The position numbers were made by a program, and so were the translations under genes. A DNA stretch of 64,000 nt from Caulobacter soli (GTDB lineage: Bacteria; Pseudomonadota; Alphaproteobacteria; Caulobacterales; Caulobacteraceae). Shown here piece by piece: positions 53,713 through 63,365 of this stretch. The stretch is taken from positions 4,447,501 to 4,511,500 of the forward strand of contig NZ_CP049199.1 in assembly GCF_011045195.1 (NCBI RefSeq), in the 5' to 3' direction. The notes under the pieces were generated by a model that saw nothing but the letters and a program-made list of their open reading frames with translations, searched no databases and had not been told where the DNA came from. The first letter of the stretch is position 1. Each line of letters opens with the position of its first letter.

Positions 53713-54123
53713 ATGATCGACCACATCGGATTGCGCGTCACCGACCTGGCCAGGTCCAAGACCTTCTACGACGCGGCCTTCGCGCCGCTGGGCGTCGACA
53801 TCGTGATGAGCGTCAGCGCCGAGGAAAGCGGCGGCGTGGCCCATCTGGGCTACGGCCCGCGCGCCGACGGCCGCGACATCCAGGCCGGCAAGCCCAGCTT
53901 CTGGATCAGCGAGGACCCGGACCTGACCGGGCCCATGCACGTGGCGTTCACGGCCCCGACGCGGGCGGCGGTCGACCGCTTCCACGCGGCCGCCCTGGCC
54001 GCCGGCGGCACGGACAACGGACCGCCCGGACTTCGGCCGCATTATCACCCCAACTACTATGGAGCCTTCGTGCTCGACCCGGACGGCCGCAATGTCGAGG
54101 CCGTCTGCCATGCGCCCGCCTAG
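53713..54123 (+). CDS. VOC-family (glyoxalase/bleomycin resistance-like) protein
   Basis: 136 residues. It has the vicinal-oxygen-chelate pattern: MIDHIGLRVTDLARSKTFYDAAFAPLGVDIV, HVAFTAPTRAAVDRFHAAALAAGGTDNGPPGLRPHYHPNYYGAFVLDPDGRNVEAVCH. His in the first strand, His in HVAFT and Glu in NVEAVCH are the likely metal ligands. The reaction is not known; similar one-domain VOC proteins act in lactoylglutathione or dioxygenase chemistry. It is cytosolic and an independent small gene between the inhibitor and a membrane protein. Confidence 0.88.
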   Translation: MIDHIGLRVTDLARSKTFYDAAFAPLGVDIVMSVSAEESGGVAHLGYGPRADGRDIQAGKPSFWISEDPDLTGPMHVAFTAPTRAAVDRFHAAALAAGGTDNGPPGLRPHYHPNYYGAFVLDPDGRNVEAVCHAPA

Positions 54124-54144
54124 AGCGCCGGAGACCCAACAAGC

Positions 54145-54591
54145 GTGACGATTTCGAGCTACGGCCTTTCGCTCGTCCTGGCGATGATCGCCTGCGTGAT
54201 CGGCGGCGTGCAGGGCGGCCTGACCCTGGCGCGGCCCGGCTCGGTCCTGGGCCTGACCGCCCTGGAGGACGAGGACGACGAGAACGCCGCGCCGTCTTCT
54301 CCGCGAACGGAGGGGCGCGCCCTGGGCGGGCTGCTGATCCTGTCGCACGCCACCGCGGCCCTGTTCCTGGGCTACCAGTCGAACGTCGGAGCGGCCATGG
54401 CCTTCGCCCTGGCCATGGCCTGGCTGGGCGCGGCCCTGGGCCGCGCGATCTCGGCCCTGGTCGACGGGGCTCGTGACCGGTTCAACCTTGGCAGCCTGGC
54501 CTTCGAGATCATGATCGCCGCCACCCTGTCCCTGCCCTTCTTCAACGCCGGCAGGCTGGTGGTGCTGCGCGGGCACGGGATGCTGGTCTAG
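54145..54591 (+). CDS. DUF4345-like integral membrane protein
   Basis: 148 residues, GTG start preceded by CCGGAGA. Four membrane helices: YGLSLVLAMIACVIGGVQGGLTL, ALGGLLILSHATAALFLGYQ, AAMAFALAMAWLGAALGRAIS and IMIAATLSLPFF. A short acidic loop (EDEDDENAAPSSPR) follows the first helix. The P-G-x-x-L-G-L-x-A pattern with G-R-A-L-G-G resembles DUF4345. Its function is unknown, and the assignment is tentative. It is followed by a perfect 11-bp hairpin that may end its transcript. Confidence 0.75.
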   Translation: MTISSYGLSLVLAMIACVIGGVQGGLTLARPGSVLGLTALEDEDDENAAPSSPRTEGRALGGLLILSHATAALFLGYQSNVGAAMAFALAMAWLGAALGRAISALVDGARDRFNLGSLAFEIMIAATLSLPFFNAGRLVVLRGHGMLV

Positions 54592-54600
54592 GGGTTTTTG

Positions 54601-54630
54601 AACCCTCTCCCCATGGGAGAGGGTTCGCTC
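54601..54630 (+). terminator. Perfect 11-bp hairpin after membrane-protein gene (terminator-like)
   Basis: AACCCTCTCCC and GGGAGAGGGTT form a perfect stem with a 3-nt loop (CAT) just after the membrane-protein stop. Only GTTTTTG precedes and CGCTCT follows, so the T-run is weak and it may instead be a short repeat element. Confidence 0.5.
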
Positions 54631-54642
54631 TAAGGTCCTTCC

Positions 54643-55311
54643 ATGACCCAACGCCCCTTCGCCCGCCGCGAGCTGCTGATCGGCGCCGGCCTGCTGGCCG
54701 CCTTCCCCGCCGCCGCCCAGGTCGCCGCGCTCGCCCCGGCGCCCAAGCCGCCGGTCTATGTCGCCATCGACACCCCGCAGGGCCGGATCGTCATCGAGCT
54801 GGCCGTCGCCCAGGCCCCGATCACCACCGCCAACTTCCTGCGCTATGTCGACCGCAAGCTCTATGACAAGGCGACCTTCTTCCGGGCCTCGCGGGCGCCG
54901 GGCGCGGTGGACTACGGCCTGATCCAGGGCGGACTTCAGAACGTCGGCGCCCTGCCGCCGGTGGCCCACGAACCCACCAGCCAGACCGGCCTCAAGCACG
55001 TGGACGGCACGGTCTCGATCGCCCGCACCGCGCCGGGCACGGCCACCTCGGACTTCTTCATCTGCATCGGCGACGCGCCCTATCTGGACGCCAATCCGGC
55101 GGCGACCGGCGACAACCTCGGCTTCGCCGCCTTCGGCCGCGTGGTCCAGGGCATGGACGTGGCCAAGAAGATCCTGGCCCTGCCCACCCCCGGCAAGGCG
55201 ATCAACCCGGTCATGAAAGGCCAGATCCTCGACCCGCCCGTCCCGATCACCTTGGCCCGCCGCGTGCCGGCGCCCGTGGGGCCGGACGTGACGGCGCCGC
55301 CGAAGCTCTAG
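54643..55311 (+). CDS. Exported cyclophilin-type peptidyl-prolyl isomerase
   Basis: 222 residues. A twin-arginine-like leader (FARRELLIGAGLLAAFPAAAQ) suggests Tat or Sec export. The cyclophilin domain shows IDTPQGRIVIELAVAQAPITTANFLRYVDRKLYDKATFFRA, DGTVSIARTAPGTATSDFFICIGD and FAAFGRVVQGMDVAKKILALP. The conserved Q of the classical site (Q-x-G-D) appears as LIQGGLQ. It probably assists folding of envelope proteins in the periplasm. Its stop overlaps by 4 nt the convergent gene at 55308. Confidence 0.9.
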   Translation: MTQRPFARRELLIGAGLLAAFPAAAQVAALAPAPKPPVYVAIDTPQGRIVIELAVAQAPITTANFLRYVDRKLYDKATFFRASRAPGAVDYGLIQGGLQNVGALPPVAHEPTSQTGLKHVDGTVSIARTAPGTATSDFFICIGDAPYLDANPAATGDNLGFAAFGRVVQGMDVAKKILALPTPGKAINPVMKGQILDPPVPITLARRVPAPVGPDVTAPPKL

Positions 55312-56696
55312 CGCACCGGGCAGGCCACCCACTGGTAGGCGCGGGCCATCACGCCGCCGTCGCCGCGGACCAGCATCAGACCGCTGGCCTCGGCGCCGCC
55401 GTCCGTGACGTTCGAGCAGCCGCCCGAACGGATCTGGGCCGAATAGCTGTGCTTGCGGTCGGCCTTGTAGGTCCCGTCCGGATTGACCCAGATGTCGGCG
55501 AACGAATAGCGGATCGGACCGCCGCCGCTGACCCGCGCGCCCGGGCCGTAGGGACGCTCCAGCACCAGGACCTCGGCCTTGGGGACCTTGCGGGCGCGCA
55601 TCCAGCCGATCACGTCGGTGAAGCAGGCGTCGCCCAGCAGTTGCTCGCCGCGTTCGGCGCATCCCGGGCGGTTGCCCTGGACCACCGGCATCGTCACGCC
55701 ATAGGCCTCGAACACCGCCACCGGCGCGGGCGCGGGCGGCGCGCCGCAGCCGGCCAGGGCCCGCTCGTGGACCAGCTCGCCAGGCTCGACCTCGAAGTCG
55801 ACGGGGCTAGTCAGGGCGCAGCCGGCCGGGGTGGACAGGCTGGACTTGTCGAACCAGCGCTTGTCGGCCTTGAAGCCCGCCTTGCCCTTGCGCTTCAGCA
55901 CATATTGCTCGGTTTCCTTGTCGACCAGCACCACGCCGGGCGCGACCGGCCGCTTGGCGCCGATGACGTCCAGCTCCTTGAACGCGGGCTGGGACGCCAG
56001 CACGGCGATGCCGGCCGCGAAGCAGATCCCGTCGCGCAGGGCCGCGTCGGGCGGACAGTCCGGACGCGGGGCGGCCAGTTGGCGCGGCGCGCCGGTGACC
56101 GCCACGACGGCGGTGGCCGGCCAGCGCTCGCCCGGTTCGTTCGCCCCGATCGGCGGCAGGCGCGGACCACCATAGCCGATCGGCGGAACCGGCCCGCCGC
56201 AGCTGACGGTCTGGAGCTCGCGCGCCACCAGCTGGCCGTCGCGCAGGTCGAGCCGGTAGTCGACGCCTCGGCCCGCGCCATAGCAGTCGCGCGGGACCCG
56301 CACCGACGAGGTCGGCAGGGTCACCGGCCGGAAGCTCGGCCCGCCGGTCAGGGACACGTCATAGAGCCGGTAGGCCCGGTCGATCGGACCCGAGATCACC
56401 GTCCCCGCCCCGCCGCCGGCGCCCGGCGCGGTCAGGACCAGGGTGCTTGTCGCGCCCCGCGCCTTCATGCCGCTCACCACCTGGTCCAGGCAGGCGCCGT
56501 CGGGCAGCAGCAAGGTCTTGGAACATTTCGGATTGGGCGTGGCCACCGGCAGGGTCGCGCCCAGCACGTCGCGCAGCTCGCCATAGACGGGGTCGCGGAT
56601 CAGCCGCATCTCTGAGGTCTGGGCCGCGGCCGCCCCCGCCGTCAGCGTCGCCGCCGCCAGGGCGGCCAGCATCGCCCCGCGCTTCATCTTCGTCAT
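55308..56696 (-). CDS. Secreted protein with three internal repeats
   Basis: 462 residues. The signal peptide is MKRGAMLAALAAATLTAGAAAAQ. Three repeat units of about 130 residues follow. Each has a Pro-x-Cys start, an L-x-x-G-x-C text, an I-x-x-M-x-A-R-like helix, a hydrophobic strand and a late Cys: PKCSKTLLLPDGACLDQVVSGMKARG; CPPDAALRDGICFAAGIAVLAS; CAERGEQLLGDACFTDVIGWMRARK. No family was recognised. The cysteine spacing suggests one or two disulphides per repeat in the periplasm or outside the cell. It is convergent with the PPIase gene. Confidence 0.75.
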   Translation of the reverse strand: MTKMKRGAMLAALAAATLTAGAAAAQTSEMRLIRDPVYGELRDVLGATLPVATPNPKCSKTLLLPDGACLDQVVSGMKARGATSTLVLTAPGAGGGAGTVISGPIDRAYRLYDVSLTGGPSFRPVTLPTSSVRVPRDCYGAGRGVDYRLDLRDGQLVARELQTVSCGGPVPPIGYGGPRLPPIGANEPGERWPATAVVAVTGAPRQLAAPRPDCPPDAALRDGICFAAGIAVLASQPAFKELDVIGAKRPVAPGVVLVDKETEQYVLKRKGKAGFKADKRWFDKSSLSTPAGCALTSPVDFEVEPGELVHERALAGCGAPPAPAPVAVFEAYGVTMPVVQGNRPGCAERGEQLLGDACFTDVIGWMRARKVPKAEVLVLERPYGPGARVSGGGPIRYSFADIWVNPDGTYKADRKHSYSAQIRSGGCSNVTDGGAEASGLMLVRGDGGVMARAYQWVACPVR

Positions 56697-56833
56697 AGCC
56701 GCCCCCGGGGTTGTCGCGGGAAGATTGCAACCTTGACCGTGAAAGGCAATGCCGCCACCTGCCGCCAGCTGCTGACACGACCTGTCAGCAGGCCCCCTAG
56801 CCGGAACCGCCCACAGCCCTTACCTTCCACGCC

Positions 56834-59128
<2,295 letters not shown>

Positions 59129-59230
59129 GGGCGGTACTCTACTGAAGGGGAGCAGGGAGACCCGCGCGAAGCGTGGAAGGACGAGGGGTTACGCCCCCAG
59201 CGACCCGCCATCCACCTCCCCCGTCGCCGA

Positions 59231-60010
59231 CTATGGCTGGCCTTTAACCTCCACCAATATAGGCCCACCGCCTCCAGTGTAGATAAGGTCAAAAATTTGC
59301 GCAGCAGCCTGAAGCCATTTGGCCCTATCTCCTGTTGCCCATTCCGTTTTTGCCTCAGGTAGAGTCTCCAGGAGACCTTGGATAAAGGGATGGAGAACGG
59401 CTACTGGTGCGGAAACCACCACGGGATTCTGAACCGGAGCAACATTCGATTCATCTCGCCTGACACTATCATCTCCGCTCCCACCTCCAATAATAACCGG
59501 CTGGACGAGACGATCTTCTGCGGAAGTAGGAAAGAATCCTGCAGTTCGGGCCGACCTATCAAATGTGTGGCGAGCCTTGTCCCGCTGCTTGGAAGCTACG
59601 CCAAACTGAACAAATGCCTGCTCAAGGCCAACCGGCCTAGGAGGTAACTGACGCCCTTTGAAGCTATCGTAGACCTTTCTATAGAGTTCAACTTTGAGGA
59701 AAGCTTGAGCTTTAGCGGATCTCTCCCTCGCAGGGTCCAAGATTTCAAACCCAAGTTCCGTAAGCTGGAACCGGCCACCAACGTTATCAATCAACCCGAA
59801 CATGCGAGCTGCGCTGACTTTTACGGCGAAGTTCCCCCCACTTGGGGACAGGTTGAGCGCTGCACCAAGCTGATCTCGATCTAGCGGAACACCGCCTGCC
59901 GCATGCATGGCCCGGGCGATCTCGATGGAATCGTCTAGGTCGTAGTAGGGGAAGGCAACTTTCGAGATTTCTCGGGCCACCTTCGCCCCATCGTTTGCGT
60001 CATCAGACAC
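59231..60010 (-). CDS. Hypothetical winged-helix-like protein (DUF5343-like)
   Basis: 259 residues from GTG 60010, chosen because AGGAAGG lies 8 nt upstream; longer versions use weaker starts. The N-terminal part is helical (AREISKVAFPYYDLDDSIEIARAMHAAGGVPLDRDQLGAAL), then AARMFGLIDNVGGRFQLTELGFEILDPARERSAKAQAFLKVELYRKVYDSFKG and KARHTFDRSARTAGFF. This resembles the DUF5343-type winged-helix repeat seen in mobile or defence-linked genes. Codon use is less GC-rich than in neighbours. Function is not known, and the family call is tentative. Confidence 0.68.
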   Translation of the reverse strand: MSDDANDGAKVAREISKVAFPYYDLDDSIEIARAMHAAGGVPLDRDQLGAALNLSPSGGNFAVKVSAARMFGLIDNVGGRFQLTELGFEILDPARERSAKAQAFLKVELYRKVYDSFKGRQLPPRPVGLEQAFVQFGVASKQRDKARHTFDRSARTAGFFPTSAEDRLVQPVIIGGGSGDDSVRRDESNVAPVQNPVVVSAPVAVLHPFIQGLLETLPEAKTEWATGDRAKWLQAAAQIFDLIYTGGGGPILVEVKGQP

Positions 60011-60120
60011 CAAGATCACCTTCCTGGTGATTGGGCGCGGGGTTCCCCCGCGCCACAGGTGTGAATGGAGAAGGGTGCGCAACCGCGAACGCCAGTTGCG
60101 CACCCAGAGTCAGCCCTCCG

Positions 60121-60210
60121 TTACAGCCGGAGGAAATAGGTGCGCTGACGCGAGACGCGGCGGACACGAACACGGCGGAGCCTGTGAACGAGCTTGCGCT
60201 TGACGCGCAT
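60121..60210 (-). CDS. 29-residue arginine-rich micropeptide
   Basis: From ATG 60210 to TAA 60121, too short for routine gene calling. GAGGAGG lies 5-6 nt before the start, a very strong ribosome binding site. The peptide (begins MRVKRKLVHRL and ends in YFLRL) has 11 Arg and 2 Lys in 29 residues and no acidic residue. It lies 110 nt upstream of the winged-helix-like gene and may be its leader or partner. Nucleic-acid or membrane binding is inferred from charge alone. No homologue is known to me. Confidence 0.6.
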   Translation of the reverse strand: MRVKRKLVHRLRRVRVRRVSRQRTYFLRL

Positions 60211-60355
60211 GAGAGCCTCCTCTTTCGAGGTCGATCCCCTTGATAGAAAGCCGAAAGTATGCCAGTATCTGAGCGCGCCACTTACAAGCGCTCCGAGACC
60301 ACAAACTCGGATATCTACGGGCCAAGGGGAACTATCCTTGCCCTAGACCATCTTT

Positions 60356-60403
60356 CCAGAGACCCTGCTTTAGGTGGTACGAACACCTCGGCGGGGTCTC
60401 TGG
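60356..60403. repeat. Two-tier stem-loop in the 60 kb intergenic region
   Basis: CCAGAGACCC (60356-60365) pairs perfectly with GGGTCTCTGG (60394-60403). Inside, AGGTG (60372-60376) pairs with CACCT (60384-60388) around GTACGAA. It sits in the 670-nt gene-free stretch upstream of the micropeptide, with no T-run after it. It could be an RNA structure or an operator array. Confidence 0.6.
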
Positions 60404-60505
60404 ATTCTGGCCCTCAGCTTTACTGCCCTATTTCCAGCCATTTAGCAAGCGATCTGGCCAGCCGATGCATGCGCAGATCGGCTTTAGCTTCACCGTAGTA
60501 TTGCC

Positions 60506-60591
60506 GTTCGCTAAATAAATTCTCCCTGAATTAGCGAACTTAAAATTTATCGTGTTGTTTTTATTGCTTTTTTTCTCAGTTTATAAACTGA
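60506..60591. promoter_or_regulatory. AT-rich region with two palindromic sites
   Basis: GTTCGCTAA (60506-60514) and TTAGCGAAC (60531-60539) form a perfect 9-bp inverted repeat with a 16-nt spacer. TCAGTTTATAAACTGA (60576-60591) is a perfect 16-bp palindrome. The region is strikingly AT-rich for this genome and has long T-runs between the sites (60546-60575). It is probably a promoter with regulator sites for the accessory patch. Confidence 0.55.
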
Positions 60592-60731
60592 AATTCCGCA
60601 ATCGTTATGGTCAAGCTTTGGCAGACTGACGGCCTGAAAGCTACTGCGCCCACTTTCATTTGCCTCTGCGAAAGCGATTCGTTTCAGGCCGACACTCTAC
60701 CCACTCCTTCATCTCTCGTAGGCAGCAGCGT

Positions 60732-60824
60732 GCCGGTCTGGACAGGTCAGTCAAGGACTGGCCTGCGGCCAGCCGCGACGCGGCGGCGCGGAGCGCCGTC
60801 CTTGAGTGACCTGTCCAGACCGGC
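60732..60824. repeat. 93-nt cloverleaf-shaped inverted repeat
   Basis: Two 27-base arms (60732-60758 and 60798-60824) are reverse complements with a single mismatch. The 39 bases between them are exactly three 13-base hairpins set end to end: TGGCC-TGC-GGCCA (60759), GCCGC-GAC-GCGGC (60772) and GGCGC-GGA-GCGCC (60785). No base is left unpaired at the junction. It lies in a gene-free stretch near XRE regulators. Identity is unknown; it is unlike a terminator. Confidence 0.9.
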
Positions 60825-60880
60825 GATCGTCTCGCCGTGAGATGAAAGGTTGGCTCCCCTTCGCGAGGAAAGGAACGCGC

Positions 60881-61114
60881 CTACTTCGCGTCCGCCTCGG
60901 CGAAGAACACCTGGGGACTGACCTCCAGCCCGCGCGCGATGCGGACGATGTTCACGAGGGCCACGTTGCGTTCGCCGCGTTCGATGCCGCCGATGTAGGT
61001 GCGGTCCAGGCCGCAGATCAGCGCCAGGCCTTCTTGCGAGACGCCAGCCGCCGTCCGCAGCGCGCGGAGGCGTTCGCCGAATCGTTTCTTGATGACGGCC
61101 TCGTCCGCGTCCAT
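60881..61114 (-). CDS. XRE-family helix-turn-helix regulator
   Basis: 77 residues. It is almost wholly a lambda-repressor-like domain ([58 protein letters not shown]), with a short tail ([12 protein letters not shown]). DNA-binding regulators of this small size often control mobile-element or restriction genes. It is divergent from the broken XRE gene at 61268 across the iterated 15-bp sites, and would be a candidate for binding them. Confidence 0.88.
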   Translation of the reverse strand: MDADEAVIKKRFGERLRALRTAAGVSQEGLALICGLDRTYIGGIERGERNVALVNIVRIARGLEVSPQVFFAEADAK

Positions 61115-61151
61115 GGCGGCATTTGCCGCGAGGCGATGCCTATGGGTCCAC

Positions 61152-61255
61152 GGACTATAGGTATCGTTCGCTCACCGAACTCGCGCGCGCCAAACACACG
61201 CCCCGCTTGCATTGAACAATCATGATGACTATAAGCATCCGGACTATAAGTATCG
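61152..61255. promoter_or_regulatory. Three 15-bp iterated sites between divergent XRE genes
   Basis: GGACTATAGGTATCG (61152-61166), TGACTATAAGCATCC (61226-61240) and GGACTATAAGTATCG (61241-61255) are close copies, the last two directly abutting. They lie between the divergent XRE starts. They could be operators for one or both regulators. Confidence 0.68.
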
Positions 61256-61267
61256 GAAGGCCGCATC

Positions 61268-61709
61268 ATGAAACCCACCGCCGGAGCCCACCCCGTCGAC
61301 GTCCATGTCGGCCGCGCCGTGCGGCTGCGGCGCAAGCTGCGGGGGTTGAGCCAGCAGGCGCTGGCCGAGCGGATCGGGCTGACCTTCCAGCAGGTGCAGA
61401 AGTACGAGACCGGCGCCAACCGGATCAGCGCCTCGGCGCTGCACACCATCGCCGGCGGCCTTCTTCGAGGGTCTGCCGGAGACGGTCGACGGCGCCAGGA
61501 CCGGCCGCCAGGGCGATGCGGGGCTGTCGCTGACGGCGCGGATGCTGGGCGCGCCCGGCGGGCTGGCCCTGGCCGAGGCGTGGCTCGACCTGCCGCCCGG
61601 CCCGCTGCGTCACCGCCTGGCGGCCCTGGTCCAGACGACGGCGGCGATGCTGCGCAACCAGACGCCGCGTGATCTGTCCGAGGCCGGCGACCGCCTCGCC
61701 GCGGGATAG
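61268..61709 (+). pseudogene. XRE-family regulator gene with internal deletion and frameshift
   Basis: The first 64 codons encode an intact HTH ([63 protein letters not shown]). At 61460 the normal continuation (a short linker to FFEGLPE) is missing and the frame changes. From 61461 the other frame reads [19 protein letters not shown] through [28 protein letters not shown] to the TAG at 61709. A small out-of-frame deletion of the linker explains both. The truncated version, if made, still has the DNA-binding part with a shifted tail ending at 61672. Confidence 0.72.
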
Positions 61710-61765
61710 CGCGACGCCTTCCCCGCGCGGACGGCGTCACTCCAGCGTCACGCGGCGACGCCACT

Positions 61766-62716
61766 ATGGGTGGAGCCGCCGAACGTCGTGGCGAGTCCGC
61801 GGAGCCTGTCTTGAGCGAGAGCATCGATCCCCGCCACTTCCAGCCCGCCCTGCCGCTGCCCGGAGGCTATTCTCGCGACCAGATCCTGCGGTCCCTGCTC
61901 AGCTTCTCGATCGACGGCGGCGCGGGCGGGGAGCTGGAAGGCTACGCGCGAGAGGACTGCGACCGCTTTCTCCACACGCTGAGCCTGGTTCCCGAGGGGC
62001 CTCTGCGGATCCTGGAGATCGGGGCCAATCCCTATTTCCTGACCTATCTGCTGAAGCTGTTCCGCCCCTCGGCCGAGGTGACCCTGGTCAACTATTTCGG
62101 CGCCGGCGACAGCGGCGGCGTGTCCCGCCAATCGCTCCGCGCGCGCCATCCCGGCGGCGAGTGGGACGACGTGCTGAGCCTCGACTTCCACATCGTCAAC
62201 ATCGAGGACGCCGAGCTTCCGTTCGCGGACGCCTCGTTCGACCTGGTGCTCTATTGCGAGGTCATCGAGCACATGACCCGCGATCCCCTGTCGACGATCC
62301 TCAAGCTGAAGAAGACGCTGAAGCCGGAGGGGCGGATCATCGTGACCACGCCGAACGTGGCGCGGCTGGAAAACGTGGCGCGCCTGATCGCCGGCGCCAA
62401 CCTGTACGATCCCTATTCCGGGTACGGACCGTATGGGCGTCATAACCGCGAATACACCCGGCACGAGCTGCACCATCTGCTGAAATACTGCGGCTTCGTC
62501 GAGGAGGCGTTCTTCACCGCCGACGTCCACGACAATCACGCCGGCCATTTCTCGGACGTGTCGAAATTCGCCGACCTGTTGAGGGGTCGGGCCCACGACC
62601 TGGGCCAGTACCTGTTCACCCGCTGCGTCAACGCCGGGCCGGCGCCGACACGGCTGCCAACCTGGCTCTATCGCAGCTACGCGCCCGACAGGCTGGATGA
62701 TCGCCACGGCGCATAG
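61766..62716 (+). CDS. Class I SAM-dependent methyltransferase
   Basis: 316 residues. Motif I is RILEIGANPYFLTYLLKLF, an acidic residue follows, and ADASFDLVLYCEVIEHMTRDPLSTILKLKKTLKPEGRIIVTTPN gives the DxFDxV..xxxEHxxxP and post-motif text of Methyltransf_11. There is no signal peptide. The C-terminal third (PYGRHNREYTRHELHHLLKYCGFVEE) resembles glycan- or lipid-modifying methyltransferases, but the acceptor is unknown. The first ATG at 61766 has a weak ribosome binding site; a TTG at 61811 is an alternative. Confidence 0.85.
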   Translation: MGGAAERRGESAEPVLSESIDPRHFQPALPLPGGYSRDQILRSLLSFSIDGGAGGELEGYAREDCDRFLHTLSLVPEGPLRILEIGANPYFLTYLLKLFRPSAEVTLVNYFGAGDSGGVSRQSLRARHPGGEWDDVLSLDFHIVNIEDAELPFADASFDLVLYCEVIEHMTRDPLSTILKLKKTLKPEGRIIVTTPNVARLENVARLIAGANLYDPYSGYGPYGRHNREYTRHELHHLLKYCGFVEEAFFTADVHDNHAGHFSDVSKFADLLRGRAHDLGQYLFTRCVNAGPAPTRLPTWLYRSYAPDRLDDRHGA

Positions 62717-62733
62717 CCGGTCCTCGCCCGCCC

Positions 62734-63330
62734 CTACTCCCCCCGCTTCAACCGCTCGCGATACGCGCCCGAGCTGGCCACATAGCCCTCGGCGTCGCCA
62801 TAGGCCTGGAAGGCGCGATAGCGCTCGTGCACGCCCTTGACCTTCAGGGCGTGCTTGATCGGGCACCAGTACTGCTCGGTGCGGGCGGTGATCTCGCGGG
62901 CGTAGGCGATGACGCCGTTGCCGTAGCCGCAGAACACGCAGTTGAGCTTCTGCACCGGGTTCAGATAGCCCAGCCGGTGGCGGTCGATGACCACGTATTC
63001 GGACCGCTTGACCCGGGCGATGCCCCAGGCGGTGAAGCAGCCCAGCTGGTAGAGGCTGACGCTGAGGTCGAGGATCATCAGCGGCAGGGCCATGCCGTAG
63101 ATCAGCGGCATGGTCAGCAGGGTGGGCCACGGGGTGCGGGCCACGTTCATGCCCTTGCGATGGGCTTTCTGGCGGCGCAGGGCGTCGGCCTTGAAGCAGG
63201 GCTTGCCGGCCTCGATCACCAGCCCGGCCTCGGCCGCCTTGGCGGCGTCCCGCGCGGCGAAGGCCGCCTCGATCTGCGCCTCCACGGCGCGCAGGCGGTC
63301 GATCAGCTGTTCGAGGGTTTCGTCGGCCAT
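62734..63330 (-). CDS. Conserved membrane protein with Cys/His-rich C-terminal half
   Basis: 198 residues. A coiled-coil-like N-terminus (ETLEQLIDRLRAVEAQIEAAFAARDAAKAAEAG) is followed by a hydrophobic pair (TLLTMPLIYGMALPLMILDLSVSLYQL). The motif-like text then reads LNCVFCGYGNGVIAYAREITARTEQYWCPIKHALKVKG, in which CxxC and a later Cys and His could bind a metal. I do not recognise the family name. It is likely an inner-membrane protein with a metal-binding cytoplasmic tail. It is divergent from the bactofilin gene, with the third palindromic element between them. Confidence 0.78.
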   Translation of the reverse strand: MADETLEQLIDRLRAVEAQIEAAFAARDAAKAAEAGLVIEAGKPCFKADALRRQKAHRKGMNVARTPWPTLLTMPLIYGMALPLMILDLSVSLYQLGCFTAWGIARVKRSEYVVIDRHRLGYLNPVQKLNCVFCGYGNGVIAYAREITARTEQYWCPIKHALKVKGVHERYRAFQAYGDAEGYVASSGAYRERLKRGE

Positions 63331-63365
63331 GGGGGTCTCCTGGCCGAAGCATGGCGCGAGTCGCG

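Noticed and set aside
53692..55662. 656-residue minus-strand frame
   Set aside because: Covers three plausible plus-strand genes with recognisable folds; its own sequence is low-complexity Arg/Gly text.
60259..60498. Plus-strand frame of 79 residues in the gene-free stretch
   Set aside because: No ribosome binding site or domain text, and it runs through the two-tier stem-loop; considered chance.
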